In this document: piece by piece, positions 7,517 through 16,126 of the stretch
How the letters are laid out: each line of letters starts with the position of its first letter
Numbering within the stretch: position 1 is the stretch's first letter
Source of the DNA: Pseudoduganella aquatica
Lineage (GTDB): Bacteria > Pseudomonadota > Gammaproteobacteria > Burkholderiales > Burkholderiaceae_D
Assembly: GCF_009857595.1 (NCBI RefSeq)
Contig: NZ_WWCU01000002.1
Span: forward strand, 1 to 64,000
Reading direction: 5' to 3'
DNA length: 64,000 nt
Program-made: the position numbers and the translations under genes
Notes under the pieces: generated by a model
What the model saw: only the letters and a program-made list of their open reading frames with translations
What the model was told of the DNA's origin: nothing
Databases searched by the model: none

Positions 7517-8672
7517 AGACCGTCACGCCTTGCACCACGCGGTTCACGGTGCCGTCGGGGAAGGGGTTGTCCGGAGTGAGGCCGAGGCGCACCGACTGGT
7601 GCAGCGCCAGCGTCTGCGCCAGCAACACGTAGGCGGCGGCCAGCCAGGCGTCGGACAGGTCTTCCGGCGCGCCCAGCGCGGAGCCGTCGAGGGCGGCCAC
7701 GTGGCCCGCCACCTGGTCGCGCCGCAGCTCGGCCAGCAGATCGTGTTCATACAGGCGGGCGTGGGCGTCCTGGCTGTGGAACAGCACCACCAGCGTGTCC
7801 CGGTTCAGCATGGATTTGGGGCCGTGGCGGAAGCCCAGCGGCGTGTTGGGCATGGCCAGCACCTGGCCTGCGGTCAGCTCCAGCACCTTGAGCGCCGCTT
7901 CCTGCGCCAGGCCTTCCAGCGCGGCGCCGCCCAGGTAGACGATGCGCGACAGCGGCAGGCTGCCAAGCTCGCGCCACTCGGCCGCGAAGGTATCGAGCCA
8001 GCGGTCCGCCAGTACCGCCAGGGACTCGATGCGGCGCGCGGCCTGCGCCAGCGGCGCCGGTTCCAGCAGCGACAGGGCGGCCAGCAGCATGGTGGTAAAG
8101 CTGCTGGTCATGGCAAAGCTGCGGTCGCAGGTGGCGGGCGGCAGCAGCAGGGTGATGGTGTCGCTGCGGCCGTCGCCGTCGCGGGCCAGCGCACCTTCGG
8201 CGTTGCAGGTGATGTGCAGGAACAGGGCGCCCGGCGCCTTGGCGCGCACCACGTCCACCACGGCCTGGCTTTCCGGGCTGTTGCCGCTGCGTGCGAACGA
8301 TACCAGCAGCAGGGGCTTGTCTGCCGCCAGGTACAGGGCAGGGTGGCTCAGCAGGCTGGTGGTGGCGACGGCGCGCACCTGCGCAGGCCAGGCGCCGTTG
8401 AGGCCGTCCGCCGCCAGTTCGCCGATAAAGGACGAGGTGCCGGCGCCGGTCAGGATGGCTTGCGCCGACGGGTCGGCCAGCAGCGCGTGCAGGCGGGCGC
8501 GGTTGCTTGCAGAAATGCCGGCGGAGATGCCGGCAGCTTCGCTTTTCTCTTCATTCAGCAGCGCGGCGGCCAGCTGGCGCCATACCGCAGGCTGCTGCGC
8601 AATTTCCCGGGCCGTGTGTTGTCCGCCTAGTGCTTCCCATTGCGGGCTGGCCAGATCGAGGGCTTGTGTCAT
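7497..8672 (-). CDS. agaS: SIS-domain amino-sugar-phosphate isomerase/deaminase (AgaS-like)
   Basis: The 391-residue protein carries two SIS domains: first SIS with ILTGAGTSSFIGE and SFARSGNSPESQAVVDV (phosphosugar-binding Ser/Thr), second with IVYLGGAALEGLAQEAALKVLELT and PNTPLGFRHGPKSML. This layout and length match AgaS, which converts galactosamine-6-phosphate to tagatose-6-phosphate. It is the first gene of the minus-strand operon. ATG 8672 is preferred over the in-frame ATG 8678 because AGGAGA is only 2 bases from the latter. A TAACGTTA palindrome lies about 40 bases upstream. Confidence 0.87.
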   Translation of the reverse strand: MTQALDLASPQWEALGGQHTAREIAQQPAVWRQLAAALLNEEKSEAAGISAGISASNRARLHALLADPSAQAILTGAGTSSFIGELAADGLNGAWPAQVRAVATTSLLSHPALYLAADKPLLLVSFARSGNSPESQAVVDVVRAKAPGALFLHITCNAEGALARDGDGRSDTITLLLPPATCDRSFAMTSSFTTMLLAALSLLEPAPLAQAARRIESLAVLADRWLDTFAAEWRELGSLPLSRIVYLGGAALEGLAQEAALKVLELTAGQVLAMPNTPLGFRHGPKSMLNRDTLVVLFHSQDAHARLYEHDLLAELRRDQVAGHVAALDGSALGAPEDLSDAWLAAAYVLLAQTLALHQSVRLGLTPDNPFPDGTVNRVVQGVTVYAHEAI

Positions 8673-8711
8673 GGTCATTCTCCTGTTCGATGGTGAAACT
8701 GATTGAATTGA

Positions 8712-8727
8712 TGGTAACGTTAACCCA
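8712..8727. promoter_or_regulatory. LacI-type operator candidate, agaS/GH105 divergent region
   Basis: TGGTAACGTTAACCCA centres on the palindrome TAACGTTA (8715-8722) with a central CG, as in LacI-family operators. It is 43 bases upstream of agaS, so it may link the amino-sugar operon to the pectin regulon. Confidence 0.55.
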
Positions 8728-8819
8728 TCGAATTTTCCAGTTTCGCTTTCGAATTTGTTGTCCGAATGTGCAAACGAAGAAATCGGCAGAAAAACGCTGG
8801 CATTGCCGGAAATGTGTGT

Positions 8820-8834
8820 GGTATCGTTAACGCA
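8820..8834. promoter_or_regulatory. LacI-type operator candidate upstream of GH105
   Basis: GGTATCGTTAACGCA, a weaker match to the TATCGTTATCA form seen at 10159, lies about 60 bases before the GH105 start. Confidence 0.45.
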
Positions 8835-8894
8835 CCATTGCCGCGATGCGGAAAACAGATTCAACACTTCCCAACTCTCAACAAAGGACGCCCT

Positions 8895-10064
8895 ATGAAA
8901 CCTACCCTGCCTTCCCGGTCCGCAGCCCGCCTGCTGGGCGCTACCCTGGGCCTGGCGCTGCTGGCCGGCGCGCCGGCGGCGGTGCACGCAGCCGCCGCCG
9001 CGCCTGCCTCGGCCGCAGCGGCCCAGCGCGCCGTCACGCCCGCCGCCACCCTCGCGGTCATGCAGCGCGTGGCGGACTGGCAGCTGGCCCACCCCAGCAC
9101 CTATCCCGAGGACGACTGGACCCAGGCCGTGGGCGACGCGGGCATGATGGCGCTGGCCGGCATCGCTACCGACACCCGCTACCGCGACGCCATGGTCTCC
9201 ATGGGCCAGCGCAATGAATGGAAGCTCGGCCCAAGCATGTACCACGCGGACGACTACGCGGTCGGCCAGACCTACGCCGAGCTGTATCTGCAGCTGCGCG
9301 ACGCGAAAATGATCGCCCCGATGCGCGCGCAGTTCGACTACATGCTGGCCCACCCGCGCGAAGGCAGCCTGAACTGGATCACGCCAGGCGTGCTGCACCG
9401 CTGGGCCTGGTGCGACTCGCTGTTCATGGGGCCGCCTGCCTGGGCGCGCCTGGCCGCCGCCACCGGCGAGCACCGCTACCTGGACTTCGCGGTGGCGAAC
9501 TGGTGGCGCACCTCCGACTATCTGTATGACAAGGAAGAGCACCTGTACTACCGCGACAGCCGCTTCTTCAAGCAGCGCGAAGCCAATGGCCGCAAGATGT
9601 TCTGGGGCCGGGGCAATGGCTGGGTGATGGGCGGCCTGGTGCGCATGCTGCAATACGTGCCGGCCAATCATCCGTCGCGCGCCCGCTTCGTGCAGCAGTT
9701 CACCGAGATGTCCGAAAAGCTGCTGACGCTGCAGCAGCGCGACGGCATGTGGCGCGCCAGCCTGCTGGACCCGGCCAGCTATCCGCTGCAGGAAACCAGC
9801 GGCACCGGCCTGTACACCTACGCTCTGGCCTACGGCGTCAACGAGGGCATACTGGACCGCGCGCGTTTCGCACCGGCGGTGGCCAAGGCCTGGGACGCGC
9901 TGGTGGCCAATGTGGACGCGGACGGCAAGCTAACCCACGTGCAGCCTATCGGCGAAGACCCCAAGGCCTTCGACGCCAGCTCCACCGATGTGTACGGCGT
10001 GGGCGCCTTCCTGATGGCGGGCAGCGAGCTGCACCGCATGCAGACGCGCGGCGCGGCGAAATAG
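8895..10064 (+). CDS. GH105 unsaturated rhamnogalacturonyl hydrolase, exported
   Basis: The 389-residue protein has a Sec signal peptide (to about residue 35, AVHAAAAAPAS) and one (alpha/alpha)6 GH105 domain. Signatures are DDWTQAVGDAGMMAL, YHADDYAVGQTYAEL, HRWAWCDSLFMGPPAWARL containing the likely catalytic Asp, WGRGNGWVMGGL, and GTGLYTYALAYGVNEGIL. GH105 enzymes remove the 4,5-unsaturated uronic acid left by pectate or rhamnogalacturonan lyases. Start 8895 follows AAAGGACG. It is closely similar to the N-terminal half of the protein at 18925-21126, apparently a paralogous duplication within one locus, but lacks that protein's C-terminal domain. Confidence 0.93.
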   Translation: MKPTLPSRSAARLLGATLGLALLAGAPAAVHAAAAAPASAAAAQRAVTPAATLAVMQRVADWQLAHPSTYPEDDWTQAVGDAGMMALAGIATDTRYRDAMVSMGQRNEWKLGPSMYHADDYAVGQTYAELYLQLRDAKMIAPMRAQFDYMLAHPREGSLNWITPGVLHRWAWCDSLFMGPPAWARLAAATGEHRYLDFAVANWWRTSDYLYDKEEHLYYRDSRFFKQREANGRKMFWGRGNGWVMGGLVRMLQYVPANHPSRARFVQQFTEMSEKLLTLQQRDGMWRASLLDPASYPLQETSGTGLYTYALAYGVNEGILDRARFAPAVAKAWDALVANVDADGKLTHVQPIGEDPKAFDASSTDVYGVGAFLMAGSELHRMQTRGAAK

Positions 10065-10158
10065 CGCGCTGACGCAGTGGCAACTGCCTGTCCTGCGGCC
10101 CGTGCTGTGGTATTTACTGCAAATCCGGTAAAATAACCGATGTGGAGGCCAAAAGCCC

Positions 10159-10171
10159 GATATCGTTATCA
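10159..10171. promoter_or_regulatory. Operator candidate in front of lacI-type gene
   Basis: GATATCGTTATCA lies 18 bases before the regulator start, inside the expected promoter/leader, and suggests autoregulation. It is the reverse complement of the sites at 11298 and 18759. Confidence 0.65.
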
Positions 10172-10188
10172 GTAGCCAAAGGACAGCA

Positions 10189-11250
10189 ATGAAGAAATCG
10201 ACGGTGACCCTGGTCGATGTGGCCAAAAAAGCGGGTGTTTCAGTGATGACGGCCTCGCGCGCGCTGAGCGGCGAAGGCTATGCATCGGAGGAAACCCGGG
10301 CCAAGGTGCAAGCCGCCGCGCAGGAGCTGGGCTACGCGCCGAACGCGCTGGCGCGCATGATGAAAGGCGGCCGCACCAATGTGATCGGTGTGGTCGTCAA
10401 CGATCTCGCCTCCACGGTGGTGAACGGTTTCGTCACCGCCATCAGCGAGGAAGTGCGCAAGTACGAGATGGACATGTTCATCTACAACTCGCTGGGCGAC
10501 CTGGGCGACGGCAAGGGCAAGCGCCTGAGCCAGCTGCTGCACGGCTTGTGGGACGGCCTGATCTACGTGCTGCCGCGCATGAGCGACGATTACCTGCGCA
10601 CGCTGGAGGCGAGCACCAGCCCCATCGTCATGATTAACTACTGCAAGCAGGAGACCACCTTGCCGGTGGTGCGCGGCGACAACGTCAACGGCGCGCGCGA
10701 CGCGGTGGCGCACCTGATCGAACTGGGGCACCGCCGCATCGCCTTCGTGCGCGGCACCGCTTACACCGGCCAGAGCGACGAGCGCGAGCGCGGCTACCGC
10801 GCGGCGCTGCAGGAAGCAGGCATAGAAGGCGACCCCGAGCTGATTGTGCAGGGCGACTTCAACGAGCAGTCCGGCGCGGATGCGGCGCGGACGCTGCTGG
10901 CGCTGGCCGAACCGCCGACGGCCATCTTCGCCGCCAACGACGCCATGGCGCTGGGCTGCATGAGCGCGCTGCGCGAAAAGGAACTGCGCATTCCTCAGGA
11001 CGTGTCGGTGATCGGCTTCGACGATATGGCCGGTTCGGCCGTGGTGCAGCCGGGCCTGACCACCTTGCGCCACCCGGTCGCGCCAATGGCGCAGGCCGCC
11101 GTGCAGGAGCTGATGCGCCGCATCCAGTCCCAGCCTGGCCGTCGCCAGCGCATTGAATTCCCCAGCGAATTCGTCATCCGCGCGTCGACCGGGCCGGGTC
11201 CGGAAGCGCCTGCGCGCAAGAGCAGGGCGCGGGCGCGCAAACAGGCCTGA
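10189..11250 (+). CDS. LacI/GalR-family transcriptional regulator
   Basis: The 353-residue repressor has an N-terminal LacI helix-turn-helix (TLVDVAKKAGVSVMTASRALSG, residues about 6-27), hinge helix (APNALARMMKGG), and a periplasmic-binding-protein-like effector domain with GHRRIAFVRGTAYTGQSDERERGY and IPQDVSVIGFDDMAG. AAAGGA precedes ATG 10189. It sits between GH105 and GH88 genes, and palindromes of one family occur before itself, GH88, the TonB receptor, the second GH105 and PL8. I infer that it is the local repressor of the pectin genes, induced by a degradation product such as an unsaturated or keto-deoxy uronate; the ligand is not shown. Confidence 0.93.
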   Translation: MKKSTVTLVDVAKKAGVSVMTASRALSGEGYASEETRAKVQAAAQELGYAPNALARMMKGGRTNVIGVVVNDLASTVVNGFVTAISEEVRKYEMDMFIYNSLGDLGDGKGKRLSQLLHGLWDGLIYVLPRMSDDYLRTLEASTSPIVMINYCKQETTLPVVRGDNVNGARDAVAHLIELGHRRIAFVRGTAYTGQSDERERGYRAALQEAGIEGDPELIVQGDFNEQSGADAARTLLALAEPPTAIFAANDAMALGCMSALREKELRIPQDVSVIGFDDMAGSAVVQPGLTTLRHPVAPMAQAAVQELMRRIQSQPGRRQRIEFPSEFVIRASTGPGPEAPARKSRARARKQA

Positions 11251-11259
11251 GGACGCGCA

Positions 11260-11287
11260 GCGGCCGGTATGGACGGCCGCTTTTTTG
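11260..11287 (+). terminator. Rho-independent terminator after lacI-type gene
   Basis: GCGGCCG (11260-11266) pairs with CGGCCGC (11274-11280) around a 7-base loop, followed by TTTTTT. Confidence 0.85.
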
Positions 11288-11297
11288 TGAACTAATA

Positions 11298-11311
11298 TGA
11301 TAACGATATCT
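11298..11311. promoter_or_regulatory. Operator candidate upstream of GH88
   Basis: TGATAACGATATCT lies between the terminator and the GH88 reading frame. It covers the first in-frame ATG (11297), which argues for a start further downstream. Confidence 0.6.
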
Positions 11312-11326
11312 CATCATGGTGGCAAT

Positions 11327-12544
11327 GTGATCAACACACCTGTCAACGCAATCCAGTCCCGGCTGTTCCAGGACGCGCAGGCAGCTGCGCTGGACCAGCT
11401 GGAGCGCCACGCCGTGGGCTACGGCGCCGATTTTCCCGACGATACGGCCACGGACGGCGTGTACCGCCCGCGCCGGGCGCCCGGCTTTCCGGAAGGCGCC
11501 AACGTGGGCTGGACCACCGGCTTCTGGACCGGCATGGGCTGGCTGGCCCATGAACTGAGCGGGCGCAGCGTGTTCAGGCAGTGGGCGCAAAGCCACCATC
11601 CGAGCTTTGCTTCCCGCGTGGCGCTGCACACCGACCTGGACCACCACGATCTTGGCTTTCTGTACGGGCCGTCGGTGGCCGCCTTTGGCATTACCGGCGA
11701 AGGGCGCCACCGCGAACTGGCGCTGGGCGCGGCGCAGGTGCTTGCCCGGCGCTTCCTGCCTGCTGCCGGCGTGATCCAGGCCTGGGGCCGGATAGGCGAC
11801 CGCAGCGACCAGCGCGACCAGGGCCGCATCATTATCGACACGCTGATGAATCTGCCCCTGCTGCACTGGGCCAGCGCGCAGACCGGCGACGCGCGCTACG
11901 GCGACGCGGCGCGCTCCCACCTGGCCCGCACGCTGGCGCTGCTGCTGCGGCCGGACGGTTCCAGCGCGCACAGCTGCCATATCGACCTGCACACGGGCGA
12001 AGCGCTGCGCATCAGCACCGTGCAAGGCCACGGCAGCGATTCCTGCTGGGCGCGCGGCCAGGCCTGGGGCGTCTACGGGCTGGCGCTGAACCACCGCCAC
12101 GCGCCGGAGCAGGGCGCGCTGGACGCCGCCTGCCGCATGGCGGACCACTTGCTGGCGCACCTGCCGGAAGACGGCGTATGTCAATGGGATCTGGCGCTGG
12201 ACTGGCGCGGCGGCGAGCAGCGCGACAGCTCCGCCTCCGCCATTGCCGTGTGCGGCCTGCTGGAACTGGCCGAGCAGCTGCCGCCGGGCGCGCACAGCCG
12301 GCATTACCGCGAAACGGCGCTGCATATGCTGCAAGGCCTGGCCGCCGGCTGCGCGGCGCCGCCGGGTCCGGGCCGCGGCCTGCTGCTGCATGGCGTGTAC
12401 AGCTTCCCCGAAGGGCGCGGCGTGGACGAAGCCAATCTGTGGGGCGACTACTACTATCTGGAAGCGCTGGCGCGTGTCAACGCCGGCTGGCGCAGCTATT
12501 GGAGCGGCGGCATGGCGGCGCAGTCCCGGCACGCCGCCGCGTGA
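11327..12544 (+). CDS. GH88 unsaturated glucuronyl/galacturonyl hydrolase
   Basis: The protein of about 405 residues is a GH88 (alpha/alpha)6 hydrolase, which removes 4,5-unsaturated uronic acids from lyase products. It shows NVGWTTGFWTGMGWLAHEL, HHDLGFLYGPS with the first catalytic-type Asp (about 108), GRIIIDTLMNLPLL with the second (about 171), and WARGQAWGVYGLALN. No signal peptide is visible, so it is probably cytoplasmic. GTG 11327 with GGTGG upstream is chosen because the first ATG, 11297, lies inside an operator palindrome directly after a terminator; that ATG would add 10 residues. It fits a set with PL8, GH105 and the LacI protein. Confidence 0.9.
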   Translation: MINTPVNAIQSRLFQDAQAAALDQLERHAVGYGADFPDDTATDGVYRPRRAPGFPEGANVGWTTGFWTGMGWLAHELSGRSVFRQWAQSHHPSFASRVALHTDLDHHDLGFLYGPSVAAFGITGEGRHRELALGAAQVLARRFLPAAGVIQAWGRIGDRSDQRDQGRIIIDTLMNLPLLHWASAQTGDARYGDAARSHLARTLALLLRPDGSSAHSCHIDLHTGEALRISTVQGHGSDSCWARGQAWGVYGLALNHRHAPEQGALDAACRMADHLLAHLPEDGVCQWDLALDWRGGEQRDSSASAIAVCGLLELAEQLPPGAHSRHYRETALHMLQGLAAGCAAPPGPGRGLLLHGVYSFPEGRGVDEANLWGDYYYLEALARVNAGWRSYWSGGMAAQSRHAAA

Positions 12545-12732
12545 CGCTGTGGGCTGACGCTGTGGCGAGACACTGCGCCGCATCTTGATGTGTAAAACGC
12601 CGTAAGTTTCACGTCCGGCCGCTACCGCTGAGTGTCCAAATCGGCTAGCATGCTAGAAGTCATCAGCATGCCACGGTACCGAAGGTCCGGCGGATAGTGA
12701 AAACACGGAAGCGCCGGAAGCGGGGAGGTGGA
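12545..12732. promoter_or_regulatory. Intergenic region with CTAGCATGCTAG palindrome
   Basis: This 188-base gap between GH88 and the MFS gene holds a perfect 12-base palindrome, CTAGCATGCTAG, at 12645-12656. It is unlike the LacI-type sites nearby. It could be an operator; no other structure was seen. Confidence 0.35.
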
Positions 12733-14073
12733 GTGGGCCAGAAAGTCCTTTTGCGGCAAGCGCCGCCGCTGCTTGCTGCCGGCCTGGTGTCGCTGCTGCC
12801 GCTGTACTTCTTCCTCCTGATGGGCGACCTGGCATGGTCGCTCAAGGAGCGCGCGGTGCAGGAAGTGGTGAAAGCCCAGCTGCGCGAGTTCAGCCAGAAT
12901 CCCGTGCTGCTCAATGTGCTGTTCGGCGCCTTGCCCGCCATGCTGTCGCTGCTGTTCGGCCCCCTGGTCGGCGCCTGGAGCGACCGCACGCGCACCCGGC
13001 TCGGACGGCGCATTCCCTTTTTGCTGTGCGGCGCGCCGCTGCTGTCCGGCGCCCTGGTGGGGCTGGCCTACAGCGAAGCGCTGGCGGACGCCTTGCTGGC
13101 CTGGTTCGGCATCGCCCCCGCATTCCGCCGCGAGACGGTGATCGCCTGCATGGGCGTGTTCTGGGCACTGTTCGAGCTGCTCAGCATCACCAGCAACGCC
13201 CTGTTTATCGCCCTCGTCAACGACACCGTGCCCAAGCCCATGCTGGGGCGCTTTTTCGGCCTGTTCCGCATTGTCAGCCTGGCGGTCGGCGCGGCCTTTT
13301 TCTATGTGGTGTTCGGCAACGACCTGCCATCGGTGGCACGCCAGGTCATGCTGGCCATCGCTGGCGTTTATCTGGCTGGCTTCGCCCTGCTGTGCGCCTG
13401 CGTGCGCGAACCGGAATCTCCGCCGCCCAGCGCGCTGGCGGCGCCGCCGGGACTGGGCCGCTTGCGCGCACCCGGCGGCGAAGCGCCGTGGTTCTATGTG
13501 CTGCTGTTCGCGGCGCTGGGCATGGCCACCACCAGTTTGTTGCCGGTGAATATCAACAGCTACAACGCCATCAGCCAGTTCGGCGTGGACCGCAGCAGTT
13601 TCGGCCACGCGGTGGCGCTCACCTATTGCATCTCCATCGTGCTCGCGCTGCCGCTGGGCTGGCTGGCCGACCGCGTCCATCCCTTGCGGGTGGGCTTCGC
13701 GGCGCTGACGCTGTATGCACTGTGCATGCTGGGCGCCTGGCTGCTGGTGGTGGGGCGCACGTCCTTCCTGATCTGGTTCGTGGTGCACGGCGTGCTGGCC
13801 GGCGCCTTCCTCACCGGCACGGCCGCGCTGCTGCCGTCGCTGCTGCCGCGCGCGCGCTTTTCCGAACTGGCGGCGTTTTCCGCGTCCGTGACGGCGCTGC
13901 TGGCGATGGTGTTCACGCTGGCCATGGGCGCCGCGCTGGACTGGAGCGGCCGGGACTTCCGCCTGATGTTCCTGGCCGCCGGCCTGGTGGCGCTGGCCGG
14001 AGCAGGCCTGTGGTACGGCGTGCTGCGGCTGTTCCGGCGCGCGGACTTCACGTCCCCATCTCAGGATCGCTGA
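12733..14073 (+). CDS. MFS transporter, GPH-like (SLC45-type) sugar transporter
   Basis: The membrane protein of about 446 residues has roughly 12 predicted helices and the MFS loop motif GAWSDRTRTRLGRRIPFLLCG, typical of the glycoside-pentoside-hexuronide/SLC45-like group, plus NDTVPKPMLGRFFGLFR and LADRVHPLRVGFAALTLY. Its location downstream of GH88 suggests import of uronate or oligosaccharide products. GTG 12733 is chosen because GGGGAGGTGGA precedes it; an upstream GTG at 12697 would add 12 very basic residues. Its last 26 bases overlap the 3' end of the convergent phospholipase gene. Confidence 0.87.
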   Translation: MGQKVLLRQAPPLLAAGLVSLLPLYFFLLMGDLAWSLKERAVQEVVKAQLREFSQNPVLLNVLFGALPAMLSLLFGPLVGAWSDRTRTRLGRRIPFLLCGAPLLSGALVGLAYSEALADALLAWFGIAPAFRRETVIACMGVFWALFELLSITSNALFIALVNDTVPKPMLGRFFGLFRIVSLAVGAAFFYVVFGNDLPSVARQVMLAIAGVYLAGFALLCACVREPESPPPSALAAPPGLGRLRAPGGEAPWFYVLLFAALGMATTSLLPVNINSYNAISQFGVDRSSFGHAVALTYCISIVLALPLGWLADRVHPLRVGFAALTLYALCMLGAWLLVVGRTSFLIWFVVHGVLAGAFLTGTAALLPSLLPRARFSELAAFSASVTALLAMVFTLAMGAALDWSGRDFRLMFLAAGLVALAGAGLWYGVLRLFRRADFTSPSQDR

Positions 14074-16078
14074 CGCCGTGGCGCCCGGTCTCGAGCCGGC
14101 CCGCGAAGCGCCGCGTCCAGCCGCCGCTCTGCACGCTGTAATCGTACCAGTAGCGCTGCGCCTCCAGCGGCAGCAGGATGCGCACGCTTTCGCCCGGATC
14201 GAGCGTGCGCAGCTGCACCGGCGCGGCGCCATAGGCCAGCTTGCGCAGCGCCACCTCGCACGCGGCCGCGCCGCCGTTGCGCAAGCTTAGCCGCAGGCCG
14301 TTGCCGTAGGCTTCCAGCGTCATCTCCAGCGCGTCCGCATCGACGGTGCCCTGCAACTGGCGGTGGAAACCGTTCGGTCCCAGCACCCATAAGTCGTACT
14401 TGCCCTGGTCGGCCGGCGCGGGTGTCCACAAGTCCAGCAGCGATTTGCCCGCTTCCACCGTGTAGCGGCGCGGAATGCGTTCCAGGTGCAGCTTGTCGTA
14501 CACGTGGAAGACCGCGCCCGCCGTGCCGCTGTTGATGAACTGCAGCGCCACGGCGCGCTGCGCGCCTTCTGCGATGGCGGACTTCAGCTCCAGGCGGTAG
14601 GGCAAGGCGCGCGAAGGGCGCTCGCCCGCAGGCTGACGCGGCGCGCCCTGGCTGCTTTCCGCAGGCACCTCGATGCCGCCGCGCGCGCGCTGTTCGCGGC
14701 GCCAGGCGTCGGCCCAGGCTTTGCTGCGGGACTCCAGCGGCGGCGGTGCGGCGTCCGGCGCGCGGAAGTCGAAGCAGCTGGTCAGGTCGCCGCAGACGGC
14801 GCGCCGCCACGGGCTGATGTTGGGCTCAAGCACGCCGAAGCGCGTCTCGAGGAAGCGCAGGATGGAGGTGTGGTCGAACACCTGGGAATTGACCCAGCCG
14901 CCCTTGCTCCAGGGGGAGATCACCAGCATGGGTACGCGCGGCCCCAGGCCGTAGAGCCAGTTGACCGAGTGGCATTCGGCCGTGTAGTCCACGGTGGATT
15001 TGCCGGCGCGGCTGCCGTCGCGCTGGAGCGAGGGCGCGGCCGGCGGCGGGGCGTGGTCGAAGAAGGCGTCGTTCTCGTCGTACATTTGCAGGAACACGGT
15101 CTTGCTCCACACGGCGGGATCGGCCAGCAGCGCTTCCAGCACCATCTGCGTGTAGGCGCCTCCCTGCACCGGCGTGGACGGCCCCGGATGCTCGCAGTAC
15201 AGGCGCGGCGGGACGATCCAGCTTACCTGCGGCAGGCGCCCCGCCACCACGTCGTCCTTCAGGCCTTGCAAGGTCGCGTTGCGCAAATTGGTGCTCAGGC
15301 CTTTTTCGGCCAGCGCGTTGGAACGGCTCTGGTGCGCTTCGCGGAAGCTGCGGAACACGGTCAGCAGATTGCAGTCGTAGTTGTCGTCCATGTCCTGGTA
15401 GACCTTCCAGCTTACGCCGGCCTGTTCCAGGCGCTCCGCGTAGGTGGTCCAGGTGAAGCCCTGTTCGGGCGGCCCCAGGCCTTCCATGCGGTTGTCGATG
15501 GCGGGGCCACCGCAGGCGCCGGTGGGGTCGTTGGTGCCGGTCAGCATATACAGGCGGTTGGGATTGGTGCCGCCCTGCAGCGAGCAGTGGTAGGCGTCGC
15601 ACAAGGTGAAGGCCTCGGCCAGCGCGAACTGGAAGGGCAGCTCCTTGCGCGTGTAGTAGGCCATGGAGGCGTCGGTCTTGGAGCGGGGCCAGTAGCCCAT
15701 GCGGCCCTCGTTCCAGGCGGCTTGCGCGTCCGGCCAGGTGTGGGGCAGGTCCAGCGCGCACTGGGCGTTGCCGGCTTCCTGGTCCAGGTGGTAGGGCATG
15801 ACGGTGCGGCGGCCATTGTGCTGCTGCCAGACGGTGCGGCCGCCTGCGAGCGGAATGGTGAAGCGGTCGCCGAAGCCGCGCACGCCGGGCAGGGTGCCGA
15901 AATAGTGGTCGAAGGAGCGGTTCTCCTGCATCAGGATCACCACGTGCTGCACGTCCTGCAGCGTGCCGCTGTCGCGGTGCGCGGGCACGGCCAGCGCCTG
16001 GCGCAGCAGCGGCGGCATGGTTCCCATCAAGCCTGCGGCCAGTGCTTGGCCCAGGAAGCGGCGGCGGTGTTGCGGCAC
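14048..16078 (-). CDS. Phosphocholine-specific phospholipase C (PlcN/PlcH type), Tat-exported
   Basis: The 676-residue enzyme would hydrolyse phosphatidylcholine-type lipids in the periplasm or outside. It begins with a Tat signal (RRRFLGQALAAGLMG), then the phosphoesterase core with VVILMQENRSFDHYFGTLPGVRGFGD, CSLQGGTNPNRLYMLTGTNDP, DENDAFFDHAPPP and VPMLVISPWSKGGWVNSQVFDHTSILRFLE, and two beta-rich repeats at the C-terminus as in this family. The GTG start at 16078 follows AAGGAG. A strong hairpin with a T-run ends only a few bases before that Shine-Dalgarno. The 3' end overlaps the convergent MFS gene by 26 bases. It has no evident link to polysaccharide use, other than perhaps phosphate supply. 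Confidence 0.93.
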   Translation of the reverse strand: MPQHRRRFLGQALAAGLMGTMPPLLRQALAVPAHRDSGTLQDVQHVVILMQENRSFDHYFGTLPGVRGFGDRFTIPLAGGRTVWQQHNGRRTVMPYHLDQEAGNAQCALDLPHTWPDAQAAWNEGRMGYWPRSKTDASMAYYTRKELPFQFALAEAFTLCDAYHCSLQGGTNPNRLYMLTGTNDPTGACGGPAIDNRMEGLGPPEQGFTWTTYAERLEQAGVSWKVYQDMDDNYDCNLLTVFRSFREAHQSRSNALAEKGLSTNLRNATLQGLKDDVVAGRLPQVSWIVPPRLYCEHPGPSTPVQGGAYTQMVLEALLADPAVWSKTVFLQMYDENDAFFDHAPPPAAPSLQRDGSRAGKSTVDYTAECHSVNWLYGLGPRVPMLVISPWSKGGWVNSQVFDHTSILRFLETRFGVLEPNISPWRRAVCGDLTSCFDFRAPDAAPPPLESRSKAWADAWRREQRARGGIEVPAESSQGAPRQPAGERPSRALPYRLELKSAIAEGAQRAVALQFINSGTAGAVFHVYDKLHLERIPRRYTVEAGKSLLDLWTPAPADQGKYDLWVLGPNGFHRQLQGTVDADALEMTLEAYGNGLRLSLRNGGAAACEVALRKLAYGAAPVQLRTLDPGESVRILLPLEAQRYWYDYSVQSGGWTRRFAGRLETGRHGVSDPEMGT

Positions 16079-16093
16079 GGCGGTCTCCTTATC

Positions 16094-16126
16094 AAAAAAG
16101 GGCGTACACGGATAACCGGTACGCCC
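16094..16126 (-). terminator. Intrinsic terminator between TonB receptor and phospholipase C
   Basis: On the minus strand GGGCGTAC pairs with GTACGCCC across an 11-base loop (16100-16126), followed by TTTTTT (16099-16094). The T-run ends about 16 bases before the GTG start of the phospholipase gene, so it could also act as an attenuator. A second small hairpin, ACTCTC-CCG-GAGAGT, lies at 16137-16151. Confidence 0.8.

Noticed and set aside
12622..14232. Minus-strand open frame of over 500 codons opposite the MFS gene
   Set aside because: Low-complexity Arg/Gln/His composition typical of antisense frames; the plus strand encodes a normal MFS permease.
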